A stretch of 64,000 nt of DNA from Flavobacterium undicola (GTDB lineage: Bacteria > Bacteroidota > Bacteroidia > Flavobacteriales > Flavobacteriaceae). The stretch spans positions 1 through 64,000 of the forward strand of contig NZ_JAAAPM020000013.1 of assembly GCF_009909155.2 (NCBI RefSeq). Direction: 5' to 3'. Numbering within the stretch: position 1 is the first letter of the stretch; each line of letters opens with the position of its first letter. Made by a program: the position numbers and the translations under genes. Below the pieces are notes generated by a model that worked only from the letters and a program-made list of their open reading frames with translations, had not been told where the DNA came from and ran no database searches. Positions 16,394-25,245 of this stretch are shown piece after piece.

Positions 16394-18349
16394 TTATTTT
16401 TTAATTTCGCTGATCCAAATCGCTGCCCCGCCGGACACCTTAAGATTTACTTTTATTTTCGACCCTTTTTTAACAACTACATCTTTTAAGGCTACCTGAG
16501 TTTTGGTTTTCACTTTTTCATCATCAGAATAAATTCTGGCTTTATATTCTTTTTTGGCATCCAAAAAATCAAAATTCAGTTCCAGAGTTCGTGCCTCATT
16601 ATTGGTAATACTTCCCACAAACCAATCCTTTCCTGATTTTCTCGCAGTAGTGATATATTTCCCAATTTCACCGTTCAAAACTTTGGTTTCATCCCAAACC
16701 GTAGGTACTTTATCAAAAAATTCTATTTCGGGTTCCCCCTGATAGGCCAAAGGTTGATCGTACCAATACATAAACTGAATAGGACTGTAATAAACCACCG
16801 ATAATGCTAATTGATGTGCATGCGTATTTTTAATTGCTTTAGAATAATAGGCTATTGTATAATCGGCTGGCCCAGCTAAAAATCGGGTAAATGGCAAAAT
16901 GGTGTTATGATTAGCGTCAGGCATTTCTTCGTTTCCACGAATTCCTTCCTGGCTCATTAAATTAGGGTAAGTACGACTGAAACCGGTAGGTCTATACTCA
17001 TCATGTATGTCTACCATCATACCATATTCGGCACATTTTTTTACCGCTTCATGCAACCATGTCGTCCAACGTTGATTTCCTACTTGCACAAAACCAAATT
17101 TTATTCCTTTGATACCCCATTTTTTATATAATGGCAAAATCGTATCTAATTGCTGTATCAATGCACGCTGATTAACATATACCCAAAGCCCAATCCCTTT
17201 AGAAGCAGCATAAGCAGCCAGTTCAGGAACATTAAGATCTTTTGCTTCTGATACTTTAGTAGCATCTGAACTCATCTTCATTTCAGACCCATACCAGCTG
17301 GCATCCAAATGAATATATTGTAATCCTCTTTCGGCTGCAAAATCAACACATTTTTTAGCATCAGCCTGCGTTAGTTTTGCTACGCGTATCACTTTTCCCG
17401 GTTTAATCCAAGACACGTCTTTTAATTGACTTTCAGGATTTAAATTCAAAATAATACTGTTATTAGCAATCAAATCAGTTGCTTTATCTACAGCCATAAT
17501 AACACGCCAGGGAGTGGAATAAGCCGGAATTACATCAACACTGCTATAGATTGTAGCCTGAAGTGTATTCGATTTAGTCTCGTTCAAACTAAATTTCATT
17601 CGGGCGTAATCTGTCATTTGTGCTTCGGCAAGAGCCACAGTTAATCCATTACTCAGCTTCATTGTTAGCGGACGTTCGCTTTGTCCTTTCCAATCTTTTA
17701 ACGGTAACAAAGAATAAGGTCCCTGTGCCCATGGCTCATAATAAGCCAAAGTTCCTTCAGGCATTGTAAATTGAGTCTGCTCACCTACTATATGAAGGAA
17801 CAATCCGTTTGTTGGCTCCGGAAAATGATAACGTATGGCAATACCTTCATTGTAAGCACGGACAACTACATTCATAAAGTATCCCTTGCTTTTATCATAA
17901 GCATCTGTAGCTACTTTTTTCGTCTCGTCACCTTTACTAAAAGACAAAATCATTTCATTATAATTATCACGAATCAATTTATTTTCCCCATATACAGGTT
18001 TCCAGGTTTGATCCACACTATTTATCTGAACATCTTTAAATTTCAAATTCTCTCCCCATACTTTACAAGTATCATTAGGCACGGCAAGAGCGGACTCAAA
18101 AGTTTGATTCTCTATCAACACACCTAATTCAGACTCCATCACCACTGTTTTTCCTTTAAAATTCAAACGATAAGTCAAACTATTTGCCCCTGAAACATCC
18201 TGTTTTTGTTGTATAACAAACTCATAATTTTTATCAGGGGAAGACAGTTTTTTTTCAAATAGCGGTTTAATTTTAGAAGTTTGAGCCGTAGTGACAACAA
18301 CTATTAAAAATGAAAGAACATTAAAAAATAATTTTAGGGTTTTATGCAT
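16394..18349 (-). CDS. GH97 glycoside hydrolase
   Basis: A 651-residue exported enzyme, with signal peptide MHKTLKLFFNVLSFLIVVV ending near TTAQ. It has the three GH97 parts: N-terminal beta-supersandwich (about 25-270), a (beta/alpha)8 barrel (about 280-560) and a C-terminal beta domain. In the barrel, IKFGFVQVGNQRW has Gly where retaining alpha-galactosidases of the family carry the nucleophile Asp. VDIHDEYRPTG and SQEGIRGNE supply the Glu residues used as bases by inverting SusB-type alpha-glucosidases. An alpha-glucosidase-like inverting enzyme is therefore likeliest. The frame extends to an ATG at 18388, but the ATG at 18349 gives a proper signal peptide. It is probably a single-gene unit. 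Confidence 0.9.
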   Translation of the reverse strand: MHKTLKLFFNVLSFLIVVVTTAQTSKIKPLFEKKLSSPDKNYEFVIQQKQDVSGANSLTYRLNFKGKTVVMESELGVLIENQTFESALAVPNDTCKVWGENLKFKDVQINSVDQTWKPVYGENKLIRDNYNEMILSFSKGDETKKVATDAYDKSKGYFMNVVVRAYNEGIAIRYHFPEPTNGLFLHIVGEQTQFTMPEGTLAYYEPWAQGPYSLLPLKDWKGQSERPLTMKLSNGLTVALAEAQMTDYARMKFSLNETKSNTLQATIYSSVDVIPAYSTPWRVIMAVDKATDLIANNSIILNLNPESQLKDVSWIKPGKVIRVAKLTQADAKKCVDFAAERGLQYIHLDASWYGSEMKMSSDATKVSEAKDLNVPELAAYAASKGIGLWVYVNQRALIQQLDTILPLYKKWGIKGIKFGFVQVGNQRWTTWLHEAVKKCAEYGMMVDIHDEYRPTGFSRTYPNLMSQEGIRGNEEMPDANHNTILPFTRFLAGPADYTIAYYSKAIKNTHAHQLALSVVYYSPIQFMYWYDQPLAYQGEPEIEFFDKVPTVWDETKVLNGEIGKYITTARKSGKDWFVGSITNNEARTLELNFDFLDAKKEYKARIYSDDEKVKTKTQVALKDVVVKKGSKIKVNLKVSGGAAIWISEIKK

Positions 18350-18388
18350 ATTTACATTGTTATAAAGTTGATTGATGATGGCTTTCAA

Positions 18389-18842
18389 TCTTTTAGAATA
18401 TTAAGTTTCAAAAAGAAATAAATCAAACAGAATTCTTACATTTAATTATTGATAAAATCTTTTTTTACAATCTAAAAAAGATTAAAAAAATAGTTCTTCT
18501 CCAAGATTAATGGAAAAGCCAAATTTGGTTATTGGAAAATTAAAGTTTAAATAAACACCTATTTTTAAAGTATAATTTGCTACAATTACAAAATTTTTCA
18601 TTAATCAATAAATGTCTTTTTTATTCTACTAATTTGGTGAAGAACCAAAAAAAATTCTAAATCAATAGGATCTAAGAATTATAAATAATGATATGATTAA
18701 AAATACAATCGTTGCTATAATTTTTAAAACTGACTTAAAAAAAAAGATAAAATTAGATTTACTAATTTTATTAAATTTTCTCCTGAAAGTCTTAATTTCT
18801 TAATTCAAACAATATTTTTAATTGAAAAAAAAAGATTAAAAG
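18389..18842. other. AT-rich intergenic region
   Basis: About 450 bp of very AT-rich DNA between the GH97 gene and the terminator-like repeat of the lyase gene. It should contain the GH97 promoter. No clear TAnnTTTG element, repeat or small gene was found. Confidence 0.4.
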
Positions 18843-18899
18843 ACTATTAGGTAAACAACTTAAGAAATTAAACTTATCTAAATGAAGTTACCTAATAGT
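18843..18899 (-). terminator. Long-loop inverted repeat after the lyase gene
   Basis: Perfect 12-bp arms ACTATTAGGTAA (18843-18854) and TTACCTAATAGT (18888-18899) around a 33-base AT-rich loop, starting 15 bp past the stop codon of the gene at 18914. On the minus strand it is followed by CTTTTAATCTTTTTTTTT, so it fits a terminator despite the large loop. Confidence 0.65.
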
Positions 18900-18913
18900 A
18901 TTTCAAGCTCTTA

Positions 18914-20224
18914 CTATTCTAAAGTAAATAATAAAGTACCAAAACCAAGTGAATCAAACCCTCCACTGTTTCCTCCATAATCACCTCCTCCACCTTCAGG
19001 CTGAGCTGATTTCACTCCTAAGGAAGTATAATACACACTCGCAGCAGGAAGTTTTTTTATTTTAGCATAATGATTGTAAATCATTGCCCACATTGGGCGG
19101 TTACCTCCCCTACCTGAAGATCCAATAGCAGGTAATTCGGTCAATTTTACTCCACATCCTGTCCAAGGATCTCCTTCATGCCAACTATAGACCGTATATG
19201 GAACGTCCAAATAAGCTACATTGTATTTAGCAACATATTCACTAGCTTTCAAAACAATATTATCCCTAAATCCCCATAAATCGTCTCCCTGTGTCCAAGC
19301 AATCTGACAAACCGTAGTTAACAATGCTAAAGACAACATACAATGTCCTTGATCCCTTCCGCTCTCTTGCATTTGAGCCATATTGGAATTAGGACTAGGA
19401 AACGGTTCAAATATGGTAACAAAATTATTTCCACATCCTTTCCCGTTCTGATAATAATCAATCACATAATTATACATAGATCTATCATCTACTAAAACAG
19501 AAATAGCCATAACCGAGGCCATATTACACAAATCCCAGTTAGACCAAGCATGCTGAGGATGACAACCAAAATGAGTCGACAACCAACTATAATTTAAATT
19601 ATAAAATACAGTACGCATCCACTCTTTATATTTAGTAAAATCAGCAGCAGCCCAACCAGAATAATTTCTCAACTGTTCACCAGCTATTGCAAATTCATAC
19701 CCATAAATCCCAGCTGCCAATGCTGCATTTGAATCCCCAGAAATCCTGGTACAAGTTGAAGCCCAGGAATTTAAAATATTAACAGCGGCTTGTGCATATT
19801 GAGCATCACCTGTTAACTTCCATCTAAGGCCTAATTGGTAAGCAGCTGCCACATCATTCATCGCACGAGAATAATTGTCTGGCAGAGGTTCTTCTGCCGA
19901 ACCTCCTCCTCTTATTAATGTTGCAACAGGATTGGCAGTATAAGTTGATTGAGCATGCGAATTAGCTATCAACTTATTATATCCAGAAACCCAAGGTTCC
20001 TGATTAGCATCAATCTTCGCTTTTATACTTACAAAATCAGCATCTTTAACATAGCCACCGTGTTTCAAGGGAACAGAAGGATCTAATGTCTTTATCTGGT
20101 CAACTGTTGTTACTGGTGGAGTGATTGTAGTATCCGATTTTTTCCCATCTTCTGATGAACAACTTGTAAAAATAGCTGCTCCTGCAACTATTTTACAAAT
20201 CCAGTTTATTTTTAATTGTTTCAT
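18914..20224 (-). CDS. Alginate-lyase-fold polysaccharide lyase, paralog A
   Basis: A 436-residue lipoprotein (lipobox FTSCSS) with an alginate_lyase (PF05426-like) all-helical barrel. Conserved patches are PDNYSRAMNDVAAAYQLGLRWKLTGD, HAWSNWDLCNMAS (Asn/His candidates), MQESGRDQGHCMLS (the Arg/His patch) and the C-terminal PEGGGGDYGGNSGGFD. Such enzymes cleave next to uronic acids by beta-elimination. The fold is shared by PL5 and, I believe, PL38, and the substrate could be a glucuronan-like chain and not alginate. It is a close paralog of the gene at 22059-23387. It lies 542 bp downstream of the surface lipoprotein gene, so it may have its own promoter. Confidence 0.85.
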   Translation of the reverse strand: MKQLKINWICKIVAGAAIFTSCSSEDGKKSDTTITPPVTTVDQIKTLDPSVPLKHGGYVKDADFVSIKAKIDANQEPWVSGYNKLIANSHAQSTYTANPVATLIRGGGSAEEPLPDNYSRAMNDVAAAYQLGLRWKLTGDAQYAQAAVNILNSWASTCTRISGDSNAALAAGIYGYEFAIAGEQLRNYSGWAAADFTKYKEWMRTVFYNLNYSWLSTHFGCHPQHAWSNWDLCNMASVMAISVLVDDRSMYNYVIDYYQNGKGCGNNFVTIFEPFPSPNSNMAQMQESGRDQGHCMLSLALLTTVCQIAWTQGDDLWGFRDNIVLKASEYVAKYNVAYLDVPYTVYSWHEGDPWTGCGVKLTELPAIGSSGRGGNRPMWAMIYNHYAKIKKLPAASVYYTSLGVKSAQPEGGGGDYGGNSGGFDSLGFGTLLFTLE

Positions 20225-20766
20225 AATATTTAATTTTGTAATAATATTCCAGAAGTATTTATAGTAATAAAAGTTTTTCTAAATCAATTAACTTTCTGCA
20301 TTTTTACATTTCAGGTACTTTCCCTGAGATAATTTATTTGATTATTATATAATCTGTTAATCGTTTAATTTGTAATCTGATTGAATTCCCATTCAATTAA
20401 AATTTCTTTCTTTATACAAACCAATAAAACACATAATTCATAAGACTATTACTGATTTTTATATATGCAAAAATTGTTTTTTAGCATTCATATACGTTAT
20501 TCTTCAACAGTTTGTTAGCGCTCGCGTTGTCATTTTATTTATTAGTGTTTGCTTACGTAAACTTGTTGTTAATGACAATTTCATTTGTCATCAGTTTAAA
20601 TAAACTAACATTGGAGATCAAGTATTTATAATAGACAATAAAAACATTTTAAGAATTATCTGTTTAAATATTTTTTTGGCCTGTCTATTTATAACTATTT
20701 TAAAAAAATCAGCCAAATAAAACAGACAGGGGATTTTTTTAATACCCCTGCCTTATAATTCCAAAA
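20225..20766. other. Intergenic region upstream of lyase paralog A
   Basis: A 542-bp gap. It holds an 18-bp palindrome TGACAATTTCATTTGTCA at 20573-20590, an inverted repeat AGTTTA-AA-TAAACT at about 20593-20606, and an imperfect one around GTTTGCTTACGTAAAC at about 20548-20563. All are candidate operator sites for the lyase gene. A hairpin CAGGGG/CCCCTG at about 20727-20750 probably terminates the surface lipoprotein gene. Confidence 0.45.
20727..20750 (-). terminator. Probable terminator after the TIG lipoprotein gene
   Basis: Stem CAGGGG / CCCCTG with a T-rich loop, 17 bp beyond the stop at 20767. A T-rich stretch follows on the minus strand. The stem is short, so confidence is moderate. 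Confidence 0.5.
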
Positions 20767-22005
20767 TTAATTTTTAACTAATTTAATCCCACCCACATTA
20801 AAATAATCGGCTTTAGTAGTAGCTCCTGCCATATTAGCTAAAAATCCTATGGATACTTTTTGAGAAGTAGCTAATGTAAAGTTAAATTGTGTTGTTACAA
20901 GTGCAGTTGCACCAGTTGAACTATTTGGAACAGTTGCTCCTACTGGTGTACTATTCCAGGTACCAACATAACCTAAAGCAGTACTTAAATTTGCTAACGA
21001 AGGCAATCCATCTCCTGCAGCTGCCACACAATAAACAGAAGATGTTGGGTGGTTTTCTGAATAATAAGTAAATGATACGGTATAACTACCTGCTGGCAAA
21101 GCCATTGATGTTTGTTGATATACCTTTCCATCGACAACCGGTGTATCACCCCAAGTTTCAAAACAAAGACGACTTCCACCATCTTTAGACCATCCACCAA
21201 CTTTTACCGATGAAGCATTGGTTTTATTTTTAGCACCTGCATTAGTTATCCAAGGTGCTCCTAATGTACCCCATCTATTACTAGCATACGCATCTGTATT
21301 ACTAACAAATCCACCTCCGGAAACAAAATTCCCAGTATTACTTAGAAAATATGGAGTTATATCACCCGCTGCTGTTGGGTTAATGATGGCAGGAGTTCCC
21401 TGAACAGTTAATCCTCCCATAGTAATTGAAACAAAACCAGTAGCATAATTTGCTGGTGCTGTCACAGTAATTTTATTATCGGCAATGGTTTGTATCGTCG
21501 CTGCAGTTCCATTAAAACTTACCGCTACTTTTGATGCGTCTGTACCAAAATTAATACCATTGATAGTTACGATATCAACTCCGGGAAACGCAACGGTATT
21601 AATCGTATTACTTGAAACAACTGATGTAATTGCCGGAGCAGGCAAAACGGTAAATTCTGCAAAAGAATCATTAAGATGTTTCCACACTTGTAAACTTACT
21701 TTTCCACTAACTGCTGCAGCAGGCACCTGAACTACAATTTTAGTATCCTCACAGGAAACTACATTAGTAGCCAAAATACCTCCAAAATATACTTTTACAG
21801 CACCTTTTAAAGTCCCAAAATCAGTTCCTGTAATGGTTACATTAATACCAGGGTATCCAGAAGTATGACTTATTCCTGTTGCCGTTTGTTCAGGGTACTC
21901 CTGAATTCTAAAGTTTGGACCTTCTTCACAGGCCGTAAAAAAAGTAAAACAAATAACCATCATGAATCCTCTGATGAGGATACTATTATTTTTAAATATT
22001 TTCAT
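20767..22005 (-). CDS. TIG-domain surface glycan-binding lipoprotein
   Basis: A 412-residue lipoprotein (signal to about residue 25, lipobox FTAC). Two IPT/TIG Ig-like domains follow: about 40-120 (YPGINVTITGTDFGTLKGAVKVYFGG) and 122-205 (FPGVDIVTINGINFGTDASKVAVSFNG). The C-terminal part (about 215-410) is a beta-sandwich of the DUF5013 type, with SYTVSFTYYSENHPTSSVYCV. The same layout occurs in surface glycan-binding proteins encoded after SusC/SusD pairs, where it helps capture polysaccharide on the outer membrane. It sits 53 bp after lyase paralog B and belongs to the SusC1 unit. Confidence 0.85.
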   Translation of the reverse strand: MKIFKNNSILIRGFMMVICFTFFTACEEGPNFRIQEYPEQTATGISHTSGYPGINVTITGTDFGTLKGAVKVYFGGILATNVVSCEDTKIVVQVPAAAVSGKVSLQVWKHLNDSFAEFTVLPAPAITSVVSSNTINTVAFPGVDIVTINGINFGTDASKVAVSFNGTAATIQTIADNKITVTAPANYATGFVSITMGGLTVQGTPAIINPTAAGDITPYFLSNTGNFVSGGGFVSNTDAYASNRWGTLGAPWITNAGAKNKTNASSVKVGGWSKDGGSRLCFETWGDTPVVDGKVYQQTSMALPAGSYTVSFTYYSENHPTSSVYCVAAAGDGLPSLANLSTALGYVGTWNSTPVGATVPNSSTGATALVTTQFNFTLATSQKVSIGFLANMAGATTKADYFNVGGIKLVKN

Positions 22006-22058
22006 AATTCTTGTTGTTTAAATTTTATCTATTATATGAAATAATTATAATATTATTT

Positions 22059-23387
22059 TTAATCTCTGGTATACAAAAGTGTTCCAAATCCTAATTGGTC
22101 AAACCCTCCACTATTAGGACCATAATCACCACCTCCACCTTCCGGTAAAGAGCTCATTAAACCCATTTTAGTATATTTTGTAAGACTTTCTGAGATGTTT
22201 TTAATTTTTGTATAATGAAAATATGGCGCAGACCACATAGGACGAAATGATCCTCGAGCAGCGTCACTAATTTGGGTATGTGTTTCCACTCCCCCACAAG
22301 CACTCCAGGCATCTTTATAATTCCTAGTGTACTCGAAAAACGGGACATTTAGCCTTGCTATATTATATTTTGCCGCATATTCACAAGCTTTTAAGAAGCG
22401 GTTATTATCCAATCCGTAAAAATCATCTCCCTGATTCCATGTTAACTGGCAAATCTGTCCCATTAATGCAATGCACAATGTTGCATGCCCTTGATCTCGT
22501 CCACTTTCCTGAAGCTGAGCCAAGCCCGCGTCATCTCCATCAAAAACATGGTTTATGGCTTTATACCAATTTCCATTGCCATTACCTTTCTGTAAATAAT
22601 TAATGGCATAATTATAAATAGTTCTATCATCTGTTAAAATACCTATAGCCAATACAGAGTTCAAGTTAGCCAAATCCCAATTAGCCCAATAATGAGATTG
22701 GCAAGTACCCCAATGGGTTTCTAAAAAGGCCTTATTCAAATTATAGAAAACATCTTTCATCCATTTTTGGTATGCCGCAAAATCAGTTGGGTTCCAACCC
22801 GGATAACCTCTCAGCATTTCTCCCGCAATAGCAAATTGAGAACCGTATATCCCTGCCGCCAAAGCGGTATTGGAATCTCCACTAATACGGGTACATGTTT
22901 TTGCCCAGGCATTAAGGATATTGACTGCTGTTTGTGCATAAATAGCATCTCCACTTATCCTCCATCTTAATGTCAGTTGATAAGCTGCAGCCGCATCATT
23001 CATAGCACGACTATAATTGTCTGGCAGAGGTTCTTCAGCCGAACTTCCTCCTCTTATTAATGTTGCAACAGGACTGGCGGTATAAGTTGATTGTGCGTGC
23101 GAATTGGCTATTAATTTATTCCATCCAGACGTCCATGGCTCTGCTTGTACTGCAATTTTAGCTCTTATCCTTGCATAGTCTTCTTCGGTATGAATCGCAC
23201 CAATATGCTTCATGGGAACAGAAGGGTCCAAAGTATTAATAGCCAGCACGATTGGGGTTGGGGTTGGGGTTGGGGTTGGGGTATCTCCCCCACTCGAAGG
23301 GCTTGAACACGCAATCACCAGACCAAATACACCTAAAATTAGTGTTGGCGCAACTAACCGGTAAAAATTAAATTGTTCCTTTTTCAT
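22059..23387 (-). CDS. Alginate-lyase-fold polysaccharide lyase, paralog B
   Basis: A 442-residue lipoprotein (lipobox VIACSS) with the same lyase domain as the gene at 18914. LIANSHAQSTYTA-PVATLI, AEEPLPDNYSRAMND and MQESGRDQGHATL are nearly identical. Mature residues start with a Thr-Pro linker (TPTPTPTPTP) coded by five TTGGGG hexamers. HYWANWDLANLNS replaces HAWSNWDLCNMAS, so the cleft differs slightly. The frame extends to an ATG at 23408, but the one at 23387 (MKKEQFNFYRL) gives a normal lipoprotein signal. It follows SusD1 by 66 bp and probably attacks the same chain from the cell surface. Confidence 0.86.
   Translation of the reverse strand: MKKEQFNFYRLVAPTLILGVFGLVIACSSPSSGGDTPTPTPTPTPIVLAINTLDPSVPMKHIGAIHTEEDYARIRAKIAVQAEPWTSGWNKLIANSHAQSTYTASPVATLIRGGSSAEEPLPDNYSRAMNDAAAAYQLTLRWRISGDAIYAQTAVNILNAWAKTCTRISGDSNTALAAGIYGSQFAIAGEMLRGYPGWNPTDFAAYQKWMKDVFYNLNKAFLETHWGTCQSHYWANWDLANLNSVLAIGILTDDRTIYNYAINYLQKGNGNGNWYKAINHVFDGDDAGLAQLQESGRDQGHATLCIALMGQICQLTWNQGDDFYGLDNNRFLKACEYAAKYNIARLNVPFFEYTRNYKDAWSACGGVETHTQISDAARGSFRPMWSAPYFHYTKIKNISESLTKYTKMGLMSSLPEGGGGDYGPNSGGFDQLGFGTLLYTRD
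23252..23281. repeat. Five TTGGGG hexamers inside the lyase gene
   Basis: Five perfect tandem copies of TTGGGG on the plus strand (CCCCAA in the coding sense) encode the Thr-Pro linker after the lipid anchor. Units are six bases long, so gain or loss of a unit changes linker length without a frameshift. The G runs can form a quadruplex on the template strand. Confidence 0.9.
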
Positions 23388-23453
23388 AATTACTATTTTT
23401 ATAAACAAACCTTACAGGCATAAAACCTGCAAGGTCTATCAAATTTCAGTTTA

Positions 23454-25229
23454 CTAGTACCCAGGATTTTGAAGTAACTTATTATTCAACAACATTTGGC
23501 TTTGAGGAATAGGGTACAAATAATGTTTTTTAGCCACCGTATGGTTTAATTTACTATCAATTACCACACAATTCAACACCCCTTTCGGAGTTTCTACTGT
23601 CTCTTCACCAAACACATAGGTGTTTGCTTTATAAGCAGCTGTAGGATTACCGGAAGCATCTTTAAAAGGGGTTGTGTAAGAAGCACTGCCCACTACTCTC
23701 CCCAAACGGGATGGATTTAAAGATTCTTCTAAAATACCCCAACGCTTCAAATCATCAAAACGTTTGCCTTCACGATATAGCTCAACAGCACGCTCTCTCC
23801 TTATTTCTTGTTTCATATCTAAGCCATTGGCTGAAGCCAGCGCATTAGTCAAGTAAGCTACCTTTGCACGGTCTCTTAATTTATTAATTGAGGCATTCAA
23901 TTGCGTGTCCGTAATGCTTCCGTTTAGTTCGTACAATGCTTCTGCATACATTAAGTACACTTCTGCCAATCGAATAATAGGCCAGTTGGCTGATTCGGTA
24001 TTATCTAATCTACGAGTACCAAAACCATACACGGCATATTTCGAGTTACCGTAACCACTAAATCCTAAGCTCCCAAAATCTAAAGTAACAGAGGTTGGTG
24101 CCGTAGTTGCACTATATAAATAGTTTAACAAACGTAAATCTCTGGCTTGAAATTCAGAGGTTGTTGTTTGATACCCCTGAAACAAAAGTGATTTAGCTGC
24201 CGGTAATCCATCCGTACATACTGCCATATCAACAAATTTACGGCTTGGATACAATTGCCAGCATGTCCAACTTATATTTTTTCTGGACTGCTTAAGTGTA
24301 TAGTCATACACGCTGTATAAAATAAATTCCTTATTTGTAAATTTATCATAAGCTCCCGGGTTAGATCCTGCATCCTCAAGATTAAACAAATACCAAGAAC
24401 TTAAATTAGTCATTTTGGAATCAGCATTCTTGTTCCACAGTTCGTATCCCCCATTATCCATGATTTCTTTACACATTGCTGCGGCATCTGCCAGGTAAAT
24501 ATTTACGTTAGCAGTATTGTATCCTGTTGTTCCAGCACCAATTGCAGTACCATCTCCATCAGCCTGCTGACCTACATATTTTTCCCAGGTGGCTTCATAT
24601 AGTTCGGCTTGTGCTTTTAAGGCCATAGCTGCCCATTTGCTTATCCTGCCTTTATCAGTAGCTACCAAATTCTGTTCGGTTGGAAGATTTGAAATGGCTT
24701 TATCTAAATCACTTAAAATTTGCGCAACTACCTCATATCGGCTGTTTCGAGGCGCAAATAACTCAGGAGAATTAGTATCCAAAACTGTTGTTACCAAAGG
24801 TACACCTCCAAAAGTTTTTAGTAAATTAAAATAAGCATAAGCGCGAAAGAAATGAGCTTCACCCACATACTGGCTGATACTTCCTTCTCCTGTATATTCA
24901 TTTGCTTTAGCTAATAAAATATTACAAACACGAATCCCAGAATAATCCCAATTAGTACTGGCTGTTGCAATTGTTCCTTGTCCTAAAGCCGTACCATTTC
25001 CATTGGCATTAGCCGACAAATCTGAACCATTATCCATGTTTCCAAAATCCCATCCTTGTAATTGTCCGTAAAAACCAGTAGTATATGCTTTAAAATCACT
25101 AGGTTTTTTGAAATAAACTGCATCTGTAAATTGTCCTTCTGGATTTAAATCAATAAATTCATCCTGACAACCCGACAAGCCTAAAAAAAGACCTCCTAGA
25201 ACTATATAATTCAATATTTTTTTCATCAT
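23454..25229 (-). CDS. SusD-like glycan-binding lipoprotein 1
   Basis: A 591-residue RagB/SusD family protein. A lipoprotein signal (LSGCQDEFIDL) precedes NPEGQFTDAVYFKKPSDF, the usual SusD start. The N-terminal TPR part includes YVGEAHFFRAYAYFNLLKTFGGVPLV. The C terminus has IRLAEVYLMYAEALYELNG, INKLRDRAKV and EIRRERAVELYREGKRFDDLKRWGI, all conserved in the family. It forms the lid of the SusC1 transporter and binds the oligosaccharide at the outer membrane. It starts 16 bp after the SusC1 stop. Confidence 0.96.
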   Translation of the reverse strand: MMKKILNYIVLGGLFLGLSGCQDEFIDLNPEGQFTDAVYFKKPSDFKAYTTGFYGQLQGWDFGNMDNGSDLSANANGNGTALGQGTIATASTNWDYSGIRVCNILLAKANEYTGEGSISQYVGEAHFFRAYAYFNLLKTFGGVPLVTTVLDTNSPELFAPRNSRYEVVAQILSDLDKAISNLPTEQNLVATDKGRISKWAAMALKAQAELYEATWEKYVGQQADGDGTAIGAGTTGYNTANVNIYLADAAAMCKEIMDNGGYELWNKNADSKMTNLSSWYLFNLEDAGSNPGAYDKFTNKEFILYSVYDYTLKQSRKNISWTCWQLYPSRKFVDMAVCTDGLPAAKSLLFQGYQTTTSEFQARDLRLLNYLYSATTAPTSVTLDFGSLGFSGYGNSKYAVYGFGTRRLDNTESANWPIIRLAEVYLMYAEALYELNGSITDTQLNASINKLRDRAKVAYLTNALASANGLDMKQEIRRERAVELYREGKRFDDLKRWGILEESLNPSRLGRVVGSASYTTPFKDASGNPTAAYKANTYVFGEETVETPKGVLNCVVIDSKLNHTVAKKHYLYPIPQSQMLLNNKLLQNPGY

Positions 25230-25245
25230 TTTTTAATTTAAGTTA

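Noticed and set aside
23252..23281. TTGGGG repeat as a telomere-like sequence
   Set aside because: It lies in frame inside a lipoprotein gene and encodes a Thr-Pro linker. The match to ciliate telomere repeats is coincidental.
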